Assembly: GCF_018129985.1 (NCBI RefSeq)
Contig: NZ_JAFCKT010000001.1
Location: forward strand, 1,054,001-1,118,000
From: Bradyrhizobium sp. SZCCT0148
GTDB lineage: Bacteria > Pseudomonadota > Alphaproteobacteria > Rhizobiales > Xanthobacteraceae
Direction of reading: 5' to 3'
Length of the DNA: 64,000 bases
The notes beneath the pieces were generated by a model. It did not search any database. It saw nothing but the letters and a program-made list of their open reading frames with translations, and was not told the DNA's origin. Shown here piece after piece: positions 42,809 through 53,239 of this stretch (positions within the stretch are counted from its first letter, which is position 1; each line of letters opens with the position of its first letter). The position numbers and the translations under genes are program-made.

Positions 42809-43843
42809 ATGATCATTCGAAACGACGTTGTCGAAGCCATCGGCAACACCCCGCTCATCAAGCTGAAGCGCGCCTCGGAATTGACCGGCTGCACCATTCT
42901 CGGCAAGGCCGAGTTCATGAATCCCGGCCAGTCGGTGAAGGATCGCGCCGGCAAATGGATGATCCTCGAGGCCGAGAAGCGCGGCGAGCTCAAGCCCGGC
43001 GGTCTCGTGGTGGAATCGACCGCCGGCAATACCGGCATCGGGCTTGCGGTCGTCGCGAGCGCGCGCGGCTATCGCACGCTGATCGTGATCCCGGAGACGC
43101 AGAGCCAGGAGAAGAAAGACTTTCTGAAGCTGTGCGGCGCCGAGCTGCTGGAATCGCCAGCCCTGCCCTACTCAAATCCCAACAACTACCAGCATGTCGG
43201 CCGCCGCCTTGCCGACGAGCTGCGCAAGACCGAACCCAATGGCGTGCTGTTCGCGGACCAGTGGAACAATCTCGATAATGCCAAGGCGCACTACGAGTCG
43301 ACGGGGCCCGAAATCTGGCAGCAGACCGACGGCAAGGTCGACGGTTTCGTCTGCTCGGTCGGCAGCGGCGGCACGCTCGCCGGCACCAGCCGCTACCTCA
43401 AGGAGAAGAACAAGAACATCCGTATCGCCTGTGCCGACCCGCACGGCGCCGGCATGTTCGAATACTTCAGGACCGGCGAAGCCAAGGCCACACCGGGCGG
43501 CTCGATCACCGAGGGCATCGGCCTCAACCGTGCCACCGCGATCGTCGAGACTGCGAAGGTCGATGATGCCTATCTCATTCCCGATGCCGAAGCCGTCGGC
43601 GTGATCTATGAACTGCTGCAGCACGAGGGCCTGTGCCTCGGCGGCTCGACCGGTGTCAACGTCGCGGGCGCGATGCGCCTCGCCAGGCAGCTCGGACCCG
43701 GCAAGACGATCGTCACCGTGCTGTGCGATTCCGGCAGCCGCTATCAGTCGAAGCTCTTCAATGCGGATTTCATGCGCGCCAAGAACCTGCCCGTGCCGGA
43801 ATGGCTGGAGAAGCGCAGCAACATCAAGCTGCCATTCGTGTGA
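42809..43843 (+). CDS. cysK: Cysteine synthase A (O-acetylserine sulfhydrylase)
   Basis: A 344-residue PLP enzyme making cysteine from O-acetylserine and sulfide. The PLP lysine lies in GQSVKDRAGKW, the substrate loop is STAGNTGIG, and the phosphate-binding glycine loop is SVGSGGTLAGTSRYL. It is about 30 residues longer than E. coli CysK, mainly through a longer segment after LCGAELLESP. That length is, as I recall, usual for an alphaproteobacterial subgroup. The ATG giving MIIRNDVVEAIGNTPLI is the clear start. It is convergent with the OGT array. Confidence 0.94.
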   Translation: MIIRNDVVEAIGNTPLIKLKRASELTGCTILGKAEFMNPGQSVKDRAGKWMILEAEKRGELKPGGLVVESTAGNTGIGLAVVASARGYRTLIVIPETQSQEKKDFLKLCGAELLESPALPYSNPNNYQHVGRRLADELRKTEPNGVLFADQWNNLDNAKAHYESTGPEIWQQTDGKVDGFVCSVGSGGTLAGTSRYLKEKNKNIRIACADPHGAGMFEYFRTGEAKATPGGSITEGIGLNRATAIVETAKVDDAYLIPDAEAVGVIYELLQHEGLCLGGSTGVNVAGAMRLARQLGPGKTIVTVLCDSGSRYQSKLFNADFMRAKNLPVPEWLEKRSNIKLPFV

Positions 43844-43903
43844 TCATCACGCGCTCCTCGGGTCGGGGGCGCACGTCCACAAGCCTTGCGCGGTTCGGTT
43901 GAT

Positions 43904-46141
43904 TCAAGCGATCTCGCCGGGTTTCGCGGCGGCCGCACAATAGTCGCGCCAGAACTGGCGATAGCCCTCCTCGACCCTGCGCGTGTAGATCTCGACATTG
44001 CCGGCCGGCGAAGCTGCGATCAGGGCCGGCAATTCCGTGCGCAACTTCGCCAGATGCTCGGGCTGCGAGGCAAATTTGCGAGCGATCTCGACATAGCCAT
44101 CGTCATCCTCGGCGACCCAGTCGCCGAGACCGACTGCGGTCACGATGGAGGCGCCGGCACGCGATGAGGCACCAATACCGAGCTTGGCGACGACGGGAAC
44201 GCCCGCATAGAAGGATTCCCAGGTGCTGACGCCGCCGTTTTGCGGGAATGGATCCAGCGAAATGTCGACCTGCGCGAAGGCCCGCAGATGCTCGGCGCGA
44301 TCGGACGAGCCGAGGCAGGTGATCTTCTCCTCAGCAATCCCGTGCGCCACGAACCGTGCGAGGAGGCCGTCGCGCACCAGGGGATCGTCGAGCAGCGTAT
44401 GCTTGATGATGATCTTCGATCCCGTCACCTCGCGCATCACCTTCGACCATACGCGGATGGCCTCGTCCGAGATCTTGTTGATTCGGTTGAACACGCCGAA
44501 CGTCACATGGCCGTTGCGGAGCATGGGAAGCTCCGAAGGCGCCACATCTGGGATCGGATCGGTCGTGATCAGGCACGGCAGGTCAAAGACCTTTTCGACC
44601 AGCAGAGGCCGCGCCGACTGCGGAATGAAGACGGGGTCCGCGAGCACGTAGTCCATGGTCCGAAGGCCCGTTCCCGTCGCGTGTCCGAAGCCCGTGACCT
44701 GGATGGGGGCTGGCTTGCGGGCGAAGACCTGGAGCCTGTTGCCCGCCGAATGCCCTGACACGTCGATCAGGACATCGACCTTGTCGGCCTCGATACGATC
44801 GGCCAGCTGATCGTCCGAAAACTGCCAGGCGTCGACCCAGACGTCCGCCGACGACTTGAACCTGGCAGTCATCTCATCTCGGACCGGCGAGCACGAATAG
44901 CAGACGATTTCGAACTTGGCGTGGTCATGGTGGCGCAGCACCGGTAACAGGCCGAACGCCGCCGAGTGGTACCAGAACTCCGCCGCGACATACCCGACCA
45001 CGATCCGCCTGTCGGGATCAAGCTCACGGGGCGCGAGCTTCCTCTGCGCAACGCGAGCGCCGATAGCTTCGCCCCAGGACTTTCGCGCGGCCTGCTGGAC
45101 CGCAAAATCGGCATCAGGAAGGAAGTCCAGGAAGTAGATCTTCCGCGCCATCAAGTCCGGATCCGGCGCGATCGCCAGCGCCGCGTCGAGATGTTCGATT
45201 GCCGAGGCGATATCTCCCTGATTTGCAAAGCAGGAGCTCAGCAATGCCAATGCGATCGTGGAGCGTGGGTTTTGCTCGAGCAAGGTCGTGCAGGCCAGGA
45301 TTGCCTGTGCGGTGTTTCCTATGTTGAGTGCGACCTCTGCCTTTCCCCGCAAGGCCACCTCGAACCGGGGTGTGATTGCGAGTGCCGCATCGAAGTCCGC
45401 TGCCGCCTGCTCCAGCCGCGACAGTGCCGCGTTGAGGCGGCCACGTTGGGCCAGAATCTTTGCGGAATCGGGTTTGATCGCGAACGCCGCTGCGAGCGCG
45501 GCCTCCGCCTCGTCGTAGCGCCTGAGCTCGATACCGACCACACCTTTGCCGATGAGCGACTCGACGTGGCGCGGCTGAAACAGCAGCGCGCGATCAAAGC
45601 TCTCCCTGGCGCGGTCAAACCGACACAGCGCCAGTTCCGCCACGCCACGGTTACAAAGCGCGTCGGCATAGTCGGGCTTCAGCTTGATGGCGCGATCGTA
45701 TATCTCGATGGCCTGCTCGGGCAGGTTCATCTGAAGCAAGGTGTTGCCGAGGCCGGCCAGGGCCGGCGTAAAATTCGGCTTCAGCGCGACCGCCTTCTCA
45801 TGACAGGCGCGCGCCGCCTCCAATTGCTGGAGCGCCAAATAGACCGTCGCGAGATTGCTCTGGGCCTCGTGCGAACGCGGATCGATCGCGATCGCACGTT
45901 CGAGCAGCTGTCGCGCCTCTTCAAGGCGACCGCCCTGTTGCGCGCACACGCCGAGCAGATGCGTGGCGTCGAAATGATCCGGAACCGCTTGCAGTATCTG
46001 GCGGCAGAGCGCATCGGTCTCGGCATATCTCCCCTGACCATAGGCGCTCGCCGCAGCGGAGATGATCGCCTCGGCCTGCTTCTTCAACTTCTTCTGCAAC
46101 CGCGCATTCTGGAATGCGCGGGCGCCGGCGCTGCTCTGCAA
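43904..46141 (-). CDS. TPR/O-GlcNAc-transferase family protein (SPINDLY type), copy 1
   Basis: A 745-residue protein. About eight TPR-like helical repeats (roughly 35-330) precede a GT41 (OGT-type) catalytic region (about 370-735). Catalytic landmarks are H392 in AAEFWYHSAAF, the VDVLIDVSGHSAGNRL block, PAPIQVTGFGHATGTG and K580 in IIIKHTLLDD (equivalent to the nucleotide-binding Lys of human OGT). The last landmark is DPFPQNGGVSTWES. OGT/SPY enzymes transfer GlcNAc or fucose to Ser/Thr of cytoplasmic proteins. The start is TTG, with GGAG 7 bases upstream. It is the most downstream of three tandem paralogues. Confidence 0.9.
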   Translation of the reverse strand: MQSSAGARAFQNARLQKKLKKQAEAIISAAASAYGQGRYAETDALCRQILQAVPDHFDATHLLGVCAQQGGRLEEARQLLERAIAIDPRSHEAQSNLATVYLALQQLEAARACHEKAVALKPNFTPALAGLGNTLLQMNLPEQAIEIYDRAIKLKPDYADALCNRGVAELALCRFDRARESFDRALLFQPRHVESLIGKGVVGIELRRYDEAEAALAAAFAIKPDSAKILAQRGRLNAALSRLEQAAADFDAALAITPRFEVALRGKAEVALNIGNTAQAILACTTLLEQNPRSTIALALLSSCFANQGDIASAIEHLDAALAIAPDPDLMARKIYFLDFLPDADFAVQQAARKSWGEAIGARVAQRKLAPRELDPDRRIVVGYVAAEFWYHSAAFGLLPVLRHHDHAKFEIVCYSCSPVRDEMTARFKSSADVWVDAWQFSDDQLADRIEADKVDVLIDVSGHSAGNRLQVFARKPAPIQVTGFGHATGTGLRTMDYVLADPVFIPQSARPLLVEKVFDLPCLITTDPIPDVAPSELPMLRNGHVTFGVFNRINKISDEAIRVWSKVMREVTGSKIIIKHTLLDDPLVRDGLLARFVAHGIAEEKITCLGSSDRAEHLRAFAQVDISLDPFPQNGGVSTWESFYAGVPVVAKLGIGASSRAGASIVTAVGLGDWVAEDDDGYVEIARKFASQPEHLAKLRTELPALIAASPAGNVEIYTRRVEEGYRQFWRDYCAAAAKPGEIA

Positions 46142-46251
46142 GGTATTTCTCCGGAAGATGGCTGGTGACGAGTCTAACTGATTCGCTCGTCTGGCCGGCT
46201 GGCCTGAACATGCCTTCCGGAATGTAACGGGGCTTCCCGCAGGATAGCGGC

Positions 46252-48525
46252 TCAGGAACCGCTGGGTACGTCAGCCTTGTCGGCCGCAGCATCGCCGCCA
46301 TCCGCAGCCGCGGCACAATAGTCGCGCCAGAACTTGCGGTACCCCGCTTCGAGTTCGCGCGTGTAGACTTCGACATTGCCGGCGGGCGAGGCCGCGATCT
46401 GAGCCGGCAGGCCCGCGCGCAACTTCGCCAGATCGGCGGGCTGCGAAGCAAACCTGCGGGCGATCTCGACATAGCCGTCGTCATCCTCGGCGACCCAGTC
46501 GCCGAGACCGACAGCGGCAACGATCGAGCCACCGGCACGCGAGGACGCTCCAATGCCGAGCTTGGCGACGACCGGAACGCCCTTGTAGAGGGATTCCCAG
46601 GTGCTGATGCCGCCGTTCTGTGGGAACGTGTCCAGCGAAATATCGATCTGATCGAAGGCCTTCAGATGATCGTCGCGCGAGGTGGTGCCGAGGCAGGTGA
46701 TGTTATCCTCGGCGATGCCCTGCGCGATGAAGCGGGCGACCAGGCTGTCGCGCAGCAAGGGATCATCGAGCAAACTATGCTTAAGGACGATCTTCGATCC
46801 TGGCACCTCCCGCATGATGCGGGACCACACGCGGATCGCATCATCCGAGATTTTGTAGATGCGGTTGAATACACCGAAGGTGACGTAACCGTTGCGAAGC
46901 ATCGGCAGCTCGGAAGGCTGCTGATTGGTCACGGGTTCCATCGTGATCAGGCACGGCAGATCGTGGATCTTTTCCGGAAACAAATGCCGAGCCGATGGCG
47001 GAATGAAAATGGGATCGGCAAGCACATAGTCCATGGTCTGCATGCCCGTGCCAGTCGCGTGTCCGAAGCCCGTGGCCTGGATCGGCGCCGGCTTCCGCGC
47101 GAAACACTGCAGCCGGTTGCCCGTCGTGTGGCCGGACACGTCGATCAGGATATCGACATTGTCCGCCTGGATGCGATCGGCGAGCTCGTCATCCGACATC
47201 TGCCAGGCGTCCACCCAGACGTCCGCCATCTCCTTGAACTTGGCGGTGTACTCGTCCTCTCCCGGCCAGGAGTAATAGCAGATGATCTCAAACTTGGTGT
47301 GATCATGGTTGCGCAGCACGGGCAGCAGGGTGAGTCCCGCAGAGTGCTGCCGGAATTCCGCGGCGACATAGCCGACCACGATCCGCTTGTCCGGATCGAG
47401 CGGCCGCTTGGGCAACGTTCTTTGCGGAATCTTCGACCCGATCGCATCCCACCAGGACTTTCGCACAGCCTGCTGGACCGCAAAATCGGCGTCCGCGAGG
47501 TAGTCCAGCAAGAAGATCTTGCCCCGGATCGCATCTCCGTAGTCCGGTCGGAGCGCAAGCGCGCGATCGAGATATTGGATTGCGGAGTCCATGTCTCCCT
47601 GGTTCGAATAAGCGAAGCCCATCAGCGCCAACCCCATCTCGGAGCGCGGATTTCGCTCGATCAGGGTCGTCGCGGCCGCCATCGCCTGCGCGGTCCTTCC
47701 CATGACGAGGCAAACCTGGGCCTTGCCCCGAAGGGCCAGTTCGAGCTTGGGTGAAATCGCGAGCGCCGCATCGAAATCCGCAAGCGCGGGCTCCAGGCGC
47801 TGCAGCTCGTAACTGAGACGCCCGCGCTGCGCCAGGATCCTCGGCGCGCCGGGCTTGATCGCGAGCGCGGTGGCAAACTTGGCTGCCGCCTCCTCGTGGT
47901 GCCGCAACTCCATGCTGACCATGCCGCTGCCGACGATGGCCTCCGCGTGACGCGGCTGAAACAACAGGGCGCGGTCGAAACTCTCCTTGGCGCGCATGAT
48001 CTGCCCGAGCACGATCTCGACCATGCCGCGATTGCAGAGGGCATCCGCATAATCCGGTTTGAACTTGATGGCGCGCTCGTGCATCTCGAGCGCCTGCTCG
48101 TAAAACCCAAGATGCATCAGCGTGTTGCCGAGATTGGTCAACGCCACCGCGAAATTCGGCTTCAGCGCGATCGCCCTCTCCTGGCACCGCCGCGCCTCCT
48201 CGTAATTGCCGAGGTCGAAATGCACTGTGGCGAGGTTGTTATGCGCATCGTGCAGGCGCGGATCGAGCGCGATCACGCGCTCCAGCAGCTGTTGTGCCTC
48301 CTCCAGGCGCCGGCCGTCATGGGCGCACATGCCGAGCAGGTGCAGGGCGTCGACATGATCCGGAAGGGCTTTCAGGATCTCGCGGCACAGCGCCTCGGTC
48401 TCGGCATAACGGCCCCGGCCATAGGCGTTCGCCGCGGCGGCGATGACGGCGTCGGCCTGCTTCATCAACTTCTTCTGCAATCGCGCATTCTGGAATGCGC
48501 GCGCGCCGCCGCCGCTGTTCTGCAA
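46252..48525 (-). CDS. TPR/O-GlcNAc-transferase family protein (SPINDLY type), copy 2
   Basis: A 757-residue paralogue of its neighbours. The N-terminal helix (ARAFQNARLQKKLMKQADAV), TPR array and GT41 domain are all intact. Catalytic landmarks are AAEFRQHSAGL, the VSGHTTGNRLQCFARKPAP block, IVLKHSLLDD and DTFPQNGGISTWES. The C-terminus is about 12 residues longer than in the other copies and Asp/Ala-rich. It also starts at TTG with an upstream GGAG. A 110-base spacer separates it from copy 1 and a 114-base spacer from copy 3, and the leaders are related. Confidence 0.9.
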   Translation of the reverse strand: MQNSGGGARAFQNARLQKKLMKQADAVIAAAANAYGRGRYAETEALCREILKALPDHVDALHLLGMCAHDGRRLEEAQQLLERVIALDPRLHDAHNNLATVHFDLGNYEEARRCQERAIALKPNFAVALTNLGNTLMHLGFYEQALEMHERAIKFKPDYADALCNRGMVEIVLGQIMRAKESFDRALLFQPRHAEAIVGSGMVSMELRHHEEAAAKFATALAIKPGAPRILAQRGRLSYELQRLEPALADFDAALAISPKLELALRGKAQVCLVMGRTAQAMAAATTLIERNPRSEMGLALMGFAYSNQGDMDSAIQYLDRALALRPDYGDAIRGKIFLLDYLADADFAVQQAVRKSWWDAIGSKIPQRTLPKRPLDPDKRIVVGYVAAEFRQHSAGLTLLPVLRNHDHTKFEIICYYSWPGEDEYTAKFKEMADVWVDAWQMSDDELADRIQADNVDILIDVSGHTTGNRLQCFARKPAPIQATGFGHATGTGMQTMDYVLADPIFIPPSARHLFPEKIHDLPCLITMEPVTNQQPSELPMLRNGYVTFGVFNRIYKISDDAIRVWSRIMREVPGSKIVLKHSLLDDPLLRDSLVARFIAQGIAEDNITCLGTTSRDDHLKAFDQIDISLDTFPQNGGISTWESLYKGVPVVAKLGIGASSRAGGSIVAAVGLGDWVAEDDDGYVEIARRFASQPADLAKLRAGLPAQIAASPAGNVEVYTRELEAGYRKFWRDYCAAAADGGDAAADKADVPSGS

Positions 48526-48639
48526 GGTGTCTCTCCGGAGGATGCCCTTAAATGAGTCTAACTGATTCGCAGCGCCCGCCGGCCGGTCACCCGACCTGCA
48601 GCGACTCCGGGATTTCCCGGGGGGTGGCGTGAGGTCGAG

Positions 48640-50880
48640 CTACGCCTCCTCGCCAGATTCCGAGGCGCCGGCACAGTGGTCATGCCAGAAGCGGCGATAG
48701 GCCGCCTCGACCTCACGCGCGTAAAGTTCGACGTTGCCGGCGGGCGAGGCTGCGATCCGAGCCGGCAGATCCGCTCGCAATTTGGCCAGATGCGCAGGCT
48801 GCGTCGCATATTTGCGCGCGATCGCGGCGTAGCCGTCGTCATCCTCGGCGACCCAGTCGCCGAGGCCGACGGCCGTCACGATCGAACCGCCGGCGCGCGC
48901 CGAGGAGCCGTTGCCGAGCTTGGCGACGACCGGAACGCCCGCATAGAGAGATTCCCAGGTGCTGATACCGCCGTTTTGCGGGAATGTGTCGAGCGAGATG
49001 TCGACTTGCGCAAAGGCCAGCAGATGCTCGTGGCGCGTGGTCGAGCCAAGGCAGGTGATATTGTCCTCGGCAATGCCCTGAGCCACGATCCTTGCAATCA
49101 GGCCATCGCGCAGCAAGGGATCGTCGAGCAGCCCGTGCTTGATGATGATCCTCGCTCCCGGCACCTCCCGCATGATGCGCGACCACACCCGGATCGCGTC
49201 ATCCGATATTTTGTAGATGCGGTTGAAAACGCCGAAGGTGATGTGGCCATTGCGGAGCATGGGAAGCTCCGAGGGCGGCACGTCCAGGATGGGATCGATC
49301 GTGATCAGGCACGGTAGATCGTGGACCTTTTCGGCCAGCAAATGCCGCGCCGATTGCGGAATGAAGACAGGATCGGCGAGCACGTAGTCCATGGTCTGAA
49401 GCCCCGTGCCGGTTGCGTGTCCGAAACCCGTGACCTGGATCGGCGCCGGCTTGCGGGCAAATACGGGGAGCCTGTTGCCGGCCGTATGCCCGGACACGTC
49501 GATCAGGATGTCGATCTTGTCCGCCTGGATGCGATCGGCCAATTCATCGTCCGAAAGCTGAGCCGCGTCGACCCAGACATCCGCGAGAAGCTCGAATCTC
49601 TCGGTGATCTCGTCCTGCAGCGGCCAGCAGGAATAGCAGACGATCTCGAACCTGGTATGATCGTGATGGCGCAGCACCGGCAACAGCGCGAACGCTGCCG
49701 AGTGGTTCCTGAATTCCGAGGCGACATATCCCACGACGATGCGCCTGTCAGGATCAAGCTGCCGGGGCGACAGCGTCCGGCGCGGCAGTCTGGCGCCGAT
49801 CGCATCCCACCAGGATTTTCGCGCCGCCTGCTGGACCGCGAAGTCGGCCTCAGGCCAATAATCCAGGATGAAGATCTTGCGTGCGATGGCATCCGCATAG
49901 TCGGGCGTGATCTCGAGTGCCGCGTCGAGGTGCTCGAGCGCCGTCGCGACATCTCCCTGGTTCGCATGGCAGGCGCCGAGCAGAACGATGGCGTAATCGG
50001 ACCGTGGATTGTCTTCGAGCAGGGTCTTGACGGCCGCGATCGCCTGCGTCGTATTCCCCAGCAGAAGGTTGACCTGAGCCTTGCCACGCAGCGCGAGCTC
50101 GAGCCGCGGCGATTGCGCCAGCGCAGCATCGAAGTCCGCCGCCGCCTGTTCCAGCCGGTGCAGATCGAAATTGAGCCGTCCGCGCTGCGCCAGAATGCGC
50201 GGTGAACCCGGCTTGATTGCGAGCCCTGATGCGAGGGCGGCTTCCGCCTCCTCGTAATGCCGGAGCGCAATGCACACCATGCCTTTGCCGGCGATCGCTT
50301 CCGCATGGCGCGGTTGAAACGAGAGGGCGCGATCGAAACTCTCCTTGGCGCGGTCGGACCGGCCGATCATCAGCTCCGCCATGCCTCGGTTGCAGAACGC
50401 ATCGGCATAGTCGGGCCGCAGGCTGATCGCGCGTTCGTGGAGTCCAATCGCCTGTTCGCCTAGCCCAATATTCAGGAGTGTATTGCCGAGATTGGTCAGG
50501 GTGATCGGACAATTCGGCTTCAGCGCAAGGGCCTTCTCCTGGCATGCGCGGGCATGCCGGAACTTCTGGAGGTCGAAATACACGGCGCCAAGATTGCCAT
50601 GCGCATCGGGCGAGCGCGGATCAAGGGCAATCGCGCGCTCGAACAGCTGTTGCGCTTCCTCGAGCCGGCCACCGTCGTAGGCGCGCAGGCCGAGCAAATG
50701 CGTGGCGTGGAAATGATCCGGAACCTCCTCCAGGATCCCTCGGCACAGCGTCTCGGCCTCGGCAAATCGGCCCTGCCGGAGAGCCTCGACCGCGAGGAAC
50801 ATGACGGCGTCCGCCTGCTTCCTCAACTTCTTCTGCAATCGCGCGTTCTGGTATGCGCGCGCGCCGACACTGCTCTGCAA
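48640..50880 (-). CDS. TPR/O-GlcNAc-transferase family protein (SPINDLY type), copy 3
   Basis: A 746-residue paralogue, first in transcription order. It opens like the others (ARAYQNARLQKKLRKQADAV), has the TPR array, and its GT41 landmarks ASEFRNHSAAF, IIIKHGLLDD and DTFPQNGGISTWES are intact. The start is TTG, with GGAG 8 bases upstream. It begins 89 bases after aapP on the same strand, so read-through from the amino-acid transporter operon is possible. All three copies keep the catalytic residues, so none looks like a decaying duplicate. Confidence 0.9.
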   Translation of the reverse strand: MQSSVGARAYQNARLQKKLRKQADAVMFLAVEALRQGRFAEAETLCRGILEEVPDHFHATHLLGLRAYDGGRLEEAQQLFERAIALDPRSPDAHGNLGAVYFDLQKFRHARACQEKALALKPNCPITLTNLGNTLLNIGLGEQAIGLHERAISLRPDYADAFCNRGMAELMIGRSDRAKESFDRALSFQPRHAEAIAGKGMVCIALRHYEEAEAALASGLAIKPGSPRILAQRGRLNFDLHRLEQAAADFDAALAQSPRLELALRGKAQVNLLLGNTTQAIAAVKTLLEDNPRSDYAIVLLGACHANQGDVATALEHLDAALEITPDYADAIARKIFILDYWPEADFAVQQAARKSWWDAIGARLPRRTLSPRQLDPDRRIVVGYVASEFRNHSAAFALLPVLRHHDHTRFEIVCYSCWPLQDEITERFELLADVWVDAAQLSDDELADRIQADKIDILIDVSGHTAGNRLPVFARKPAPIQVTGFGHATGTGLQTMDYVLADPVFIPQSARHLLAEKVHDLPCLITIDPILDVPPSELPMLRNGHITFGVFNRIYKISDDAIRVWSRIMREVPGARIIIKHGLLDDPLLRDGLIARIVAQGIAEDNITCLGSTTRHEHLLAFAQVDISLDTFPQNGGISTWESLYAGVPVVAKLGNGSSARAGGSIVTAVGLGDWVAEDDDGYAAIARKYATQPAHLAKLRADLPARIAASPAGNVELYAREVEAAYRRFWHDHCAGASESGEEA

Positions 50881-50969
50881 GGTCTCTCTCCGAAGGTTAG
50901 TCCGAAAAGAGGCAAAGCTGATTCGCTGGTGCCAGGCTGACGGTCGGTCGGGCCGGCGTGGATGGCAGG

Positions 50970-51707
50970 TCAGCGCAGGATCTGGCTCAGGAACAGTTTC
51001 GTGCGGGCGTGCTGGGGCGCCGCAAAGAACTCCTTCGGCGTGTTGGCCTCGATGATCTGGCCGGCATCCATGAAAATCACGCGGTTGGCGACCTCGCGGG
51101 CAAAGCCCATTTCATGGGTGACGACCAGCATGGTCATGCCCTCCTCGGCAAGGTCCACCATGGTGTCCAGCACCTCCTTGACCATCTCGGGATCGAGCGC
51201 CGAGGTCGGCTCGTCGAACAGCATGACCTTCGGGTTCATGGTCAGTGCCCGCGCGATCGCGACGCGCTGCTGCTGGCCGCCGGACATCTGCCCCGGAAAC
51301 TTGTTGGCCTGGTGCGGGATCTTGACGCGCTCCAGGAACTTCATCGCCGCGGCCTCGGCGTCCTTCTTCGGGATGTTACGGACCCAGATCGGCGCCAGCG
51401 TGCAATTGTCGAGCACGGTGAGATGCGGGAACAGGTTGAAGCTCTGGAACACCATGCCGACCTCGCGGCGCACCGCATCGACATGCTTGAGGTTCGGACC
51501 GAGCTCGATGCCATCGACGACGATTTCGCCCTCCTGGAACTCCTCCAGCGCGTTGATGCAGCGGATCAGGGTCGACTTGCCGGAGCCGGAGGGACCGCAG
51601 ATCACGATGCGCTCGCCCTTCTCGACCGCGAGGTCGATGTCACGCAGCACGTGAAAATCGCCGTACCATTTGTTGAGGCCGGAAATCTTGACGATGGGGT
51701 CGGACAT
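50970..51707 (-). CDS. aapP: General L-amino acid ABC transporter ATPase (AapP)
   Basis: A 245-residue ATPase with Walker A GPSGSGKS, signature MSGGQQQR, Walker [14 protein letters not shown] and switch His in VVTHEM. The gene starts at the ATG giving [17 protein letters not shown] very long open frame continues upstream but is a shadow of the permease gene. It powers the Aap system, the broad-specificity amino-acid importer of rhizobia. Confidence 0.94.
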   Translation of the reverse strand: MSDPIVKISGLNKWYGDFHVLRDIDLAVEKGERIVICGPSGSGKSTLIRCINALEEFQEGEIVVDGIELGPNLKHVDAVRREVGMVFQSFNLFPHLTVLDNCTLAPIWVRNIPKKDAEAAAMKFLERVKIPHQANKFPGQMSGGQQQRVAIARALTMNPKVMLFDEPTSALDPEMVKEVLDTMVDLAEEGMTMLVVTHEMGFAREVANRVIFMDAGQIIEANTPKEFFAAPQHARTKLFLSQILR

Positions 51708-51718
51708 GGTGACCTCGA

Positions 51719-53239
51719 TCAGTTGCGACGATGGGCGTTGAGGCGATGCTCGACGAACAGCGAGTAGCGCGACATCCCAAAGCAGAAGATGAAATAGATG
51801 ATTCCGGCGAAAGCGAAGCCGGTGAACGCGGTCGACGGCGTCGACCATTTCGGGTCCGAGAACGAGGCCCTGAGCGAACCGAGCAGGTCGAACAGCGCTA
51901 CGATCGAGACCAGCGACGTGTCCTTGAACAGCGAGATGAAGCTGTTGACGAGGTTTGGAATGACGTGCCGCAGCGCCTGCGGCAGCACGATCAGCGAGGT
52001 CGTCTTCCACCAGGAGAGGCCCAAGGCTGCGGCCGCCTCGCCCTGCCCGCGTGGGATCGCAGCGAGCCCGCCGCGGACGTTCTCGGCCTGGTAGGCTCCG
52101 GTGAACAGCGCGATGCCGATCAGCGCACGGACGAGACCATCGACGGTGAAATTTCCGGGGAAGAACAGCGGCAGCATGTAGGTGGCGAAGAACAGCACGG
52201 TGATCAGCGGCACGCCGCGCCAGAATTCGATGAAGGCGATCGAGAAGATCCGGATCAGCGGAATGGTGGAGCGGCGGCCGAGCGCCAGCGCGATGCCGAT
52301 CGGCAGCGACGTGACGATGCCGGTGACGGAGACCACCAGAGTCACCAGAAGGCCGCCCCACAAATTCGTGGTTACGACCGGCAGTCCACCGCGATCGAGC
52401 CCCATCAGCTTGATCACGATGGCGATGGCGATGAAGGCAGCGATGCTCGAGGCGAGAGCGCGCCAGCCGGTGCGCAACCCGCCGCCGAGGCTGAAGGCGA
52501 TCAACGAGACGATGACGGTCGTCACGGCGAAATCCCCCCAGACCGGCTGGCCCGTCCCCTGGATCTGATCGCGCAGCCAGGTCAGCGGAAGGATTACCCA
52601 GGAGATCGCCACGCCGACCAGCAAGATAAGGTTCCCGACCACCCACAACAACGGCGCCACGGCGGACGTCTTGCCGACACCGAGCACGGCCTGCCCGGCG
52701 CCGATAATGCTGTCGTCGAACAATTCCAGCACGCCGGCAGTCCAGCTCAGGCCGAACCCCTTGATGCCGCCACCGTGCAACAAAAAGAACGCGACAACCG
52801 GAAAGGCGAAGAAGAACAGGCTGGCGTTGATGCCCTTCGCCGGCAGACGCGGCACGAGCAGCGGCACCAGCAAAGCCACCGCCAGGATGAAGGTGAGGTC
52901 GACCCGCCAGCGCTCGGCCTCGGGATAAAAACCGTAGATCAGTTGCGGCAGCTTCGCCTGGATGTAGGGCCAGCAGGCGCCGACCGCAAACCCGGCATTC
53001 TCCGTGAGGCATGCCGCGCGGTCCTTGCCGCTCCACACCGCATCGACCATCAGGAACCGGACCGAGGGGATGATGGTGAACCACAACAGCAAGACACCCA
53101 CGATCGTGAGCAGGATGTTGGTCGGCGAGTTGAACAGCCGCGTACGCATCAGCCCGACGAAGCCCGTGGTCTTCACCGGCGCCGGACGTTCGGTGAGCAG
53201 GTCCTTCCGGACGAAGCTGCTCGAGGCGATATCGCTCAT
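51719..53239 (-). CDS. aapM: General L-amino acid ABC transporter permease (AapM)
   Basis: A 506-residue permease, much longer than GlnP types because of extra N-terminal helices, as in known AapM. The coupling-loop block is [26 protein letters not shown] (residues about 395-420). A conserved [14 protein letters not shown] stretch precedes it. Its ATG overlaps the aapQ stop by 4 bases (ATGA). Confidence 0.94.
   Translation of the reverse strand: MSDIASSSFVRKDLLTERPAPVKTTGFVGLMRTRLFNSPTNILLTIVGVLLLWFTIIPSVRFLMVDAVWSGKDRAACLTENAGFAVGACWPYIQAKLPQLIYGFYPEAERWRVDLTFILAVALLVPLLVPRLPAKGINASLFFFAFPVVAFFLLHGGGIKGFGLSWTAGVLELFDDSIIGAGQAVLGVGKTSAVAPLLWVVGNLILLVGVAISWVILPLTWLRDQIQGTGQPVWGDFAVTTVIVSLIAFSLGGGLRTGWRALASSIAAFIAIAIVIKLMGLDRGGLPVVTTNLWGGLLVTLVVSVTGIVTSLPIGIALALGRRSTIPLIRIFSIAFIEFWRGVPLITVLFFATYMLPLFFPGNFTVDGLVRALIGIALFTGAYQAENVRGGLAAIPRGQGEAAAALGLSWWKTTSLIVLPQALRHVIPNLVNSFISLFKDTSLVSIVALFDLLGSLRASFSDPKWSTPSTAFTGFAFAGIIYFIFCFGMSRYSLFVEHRLNAHRRN

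Noticed and set aside
43904..50880. OGT array as a mis-assembly of one gene
   Set aside because: The three copies differ throughout in protein sequence, in C-terminal length and in spacers, so they are true paralogues.
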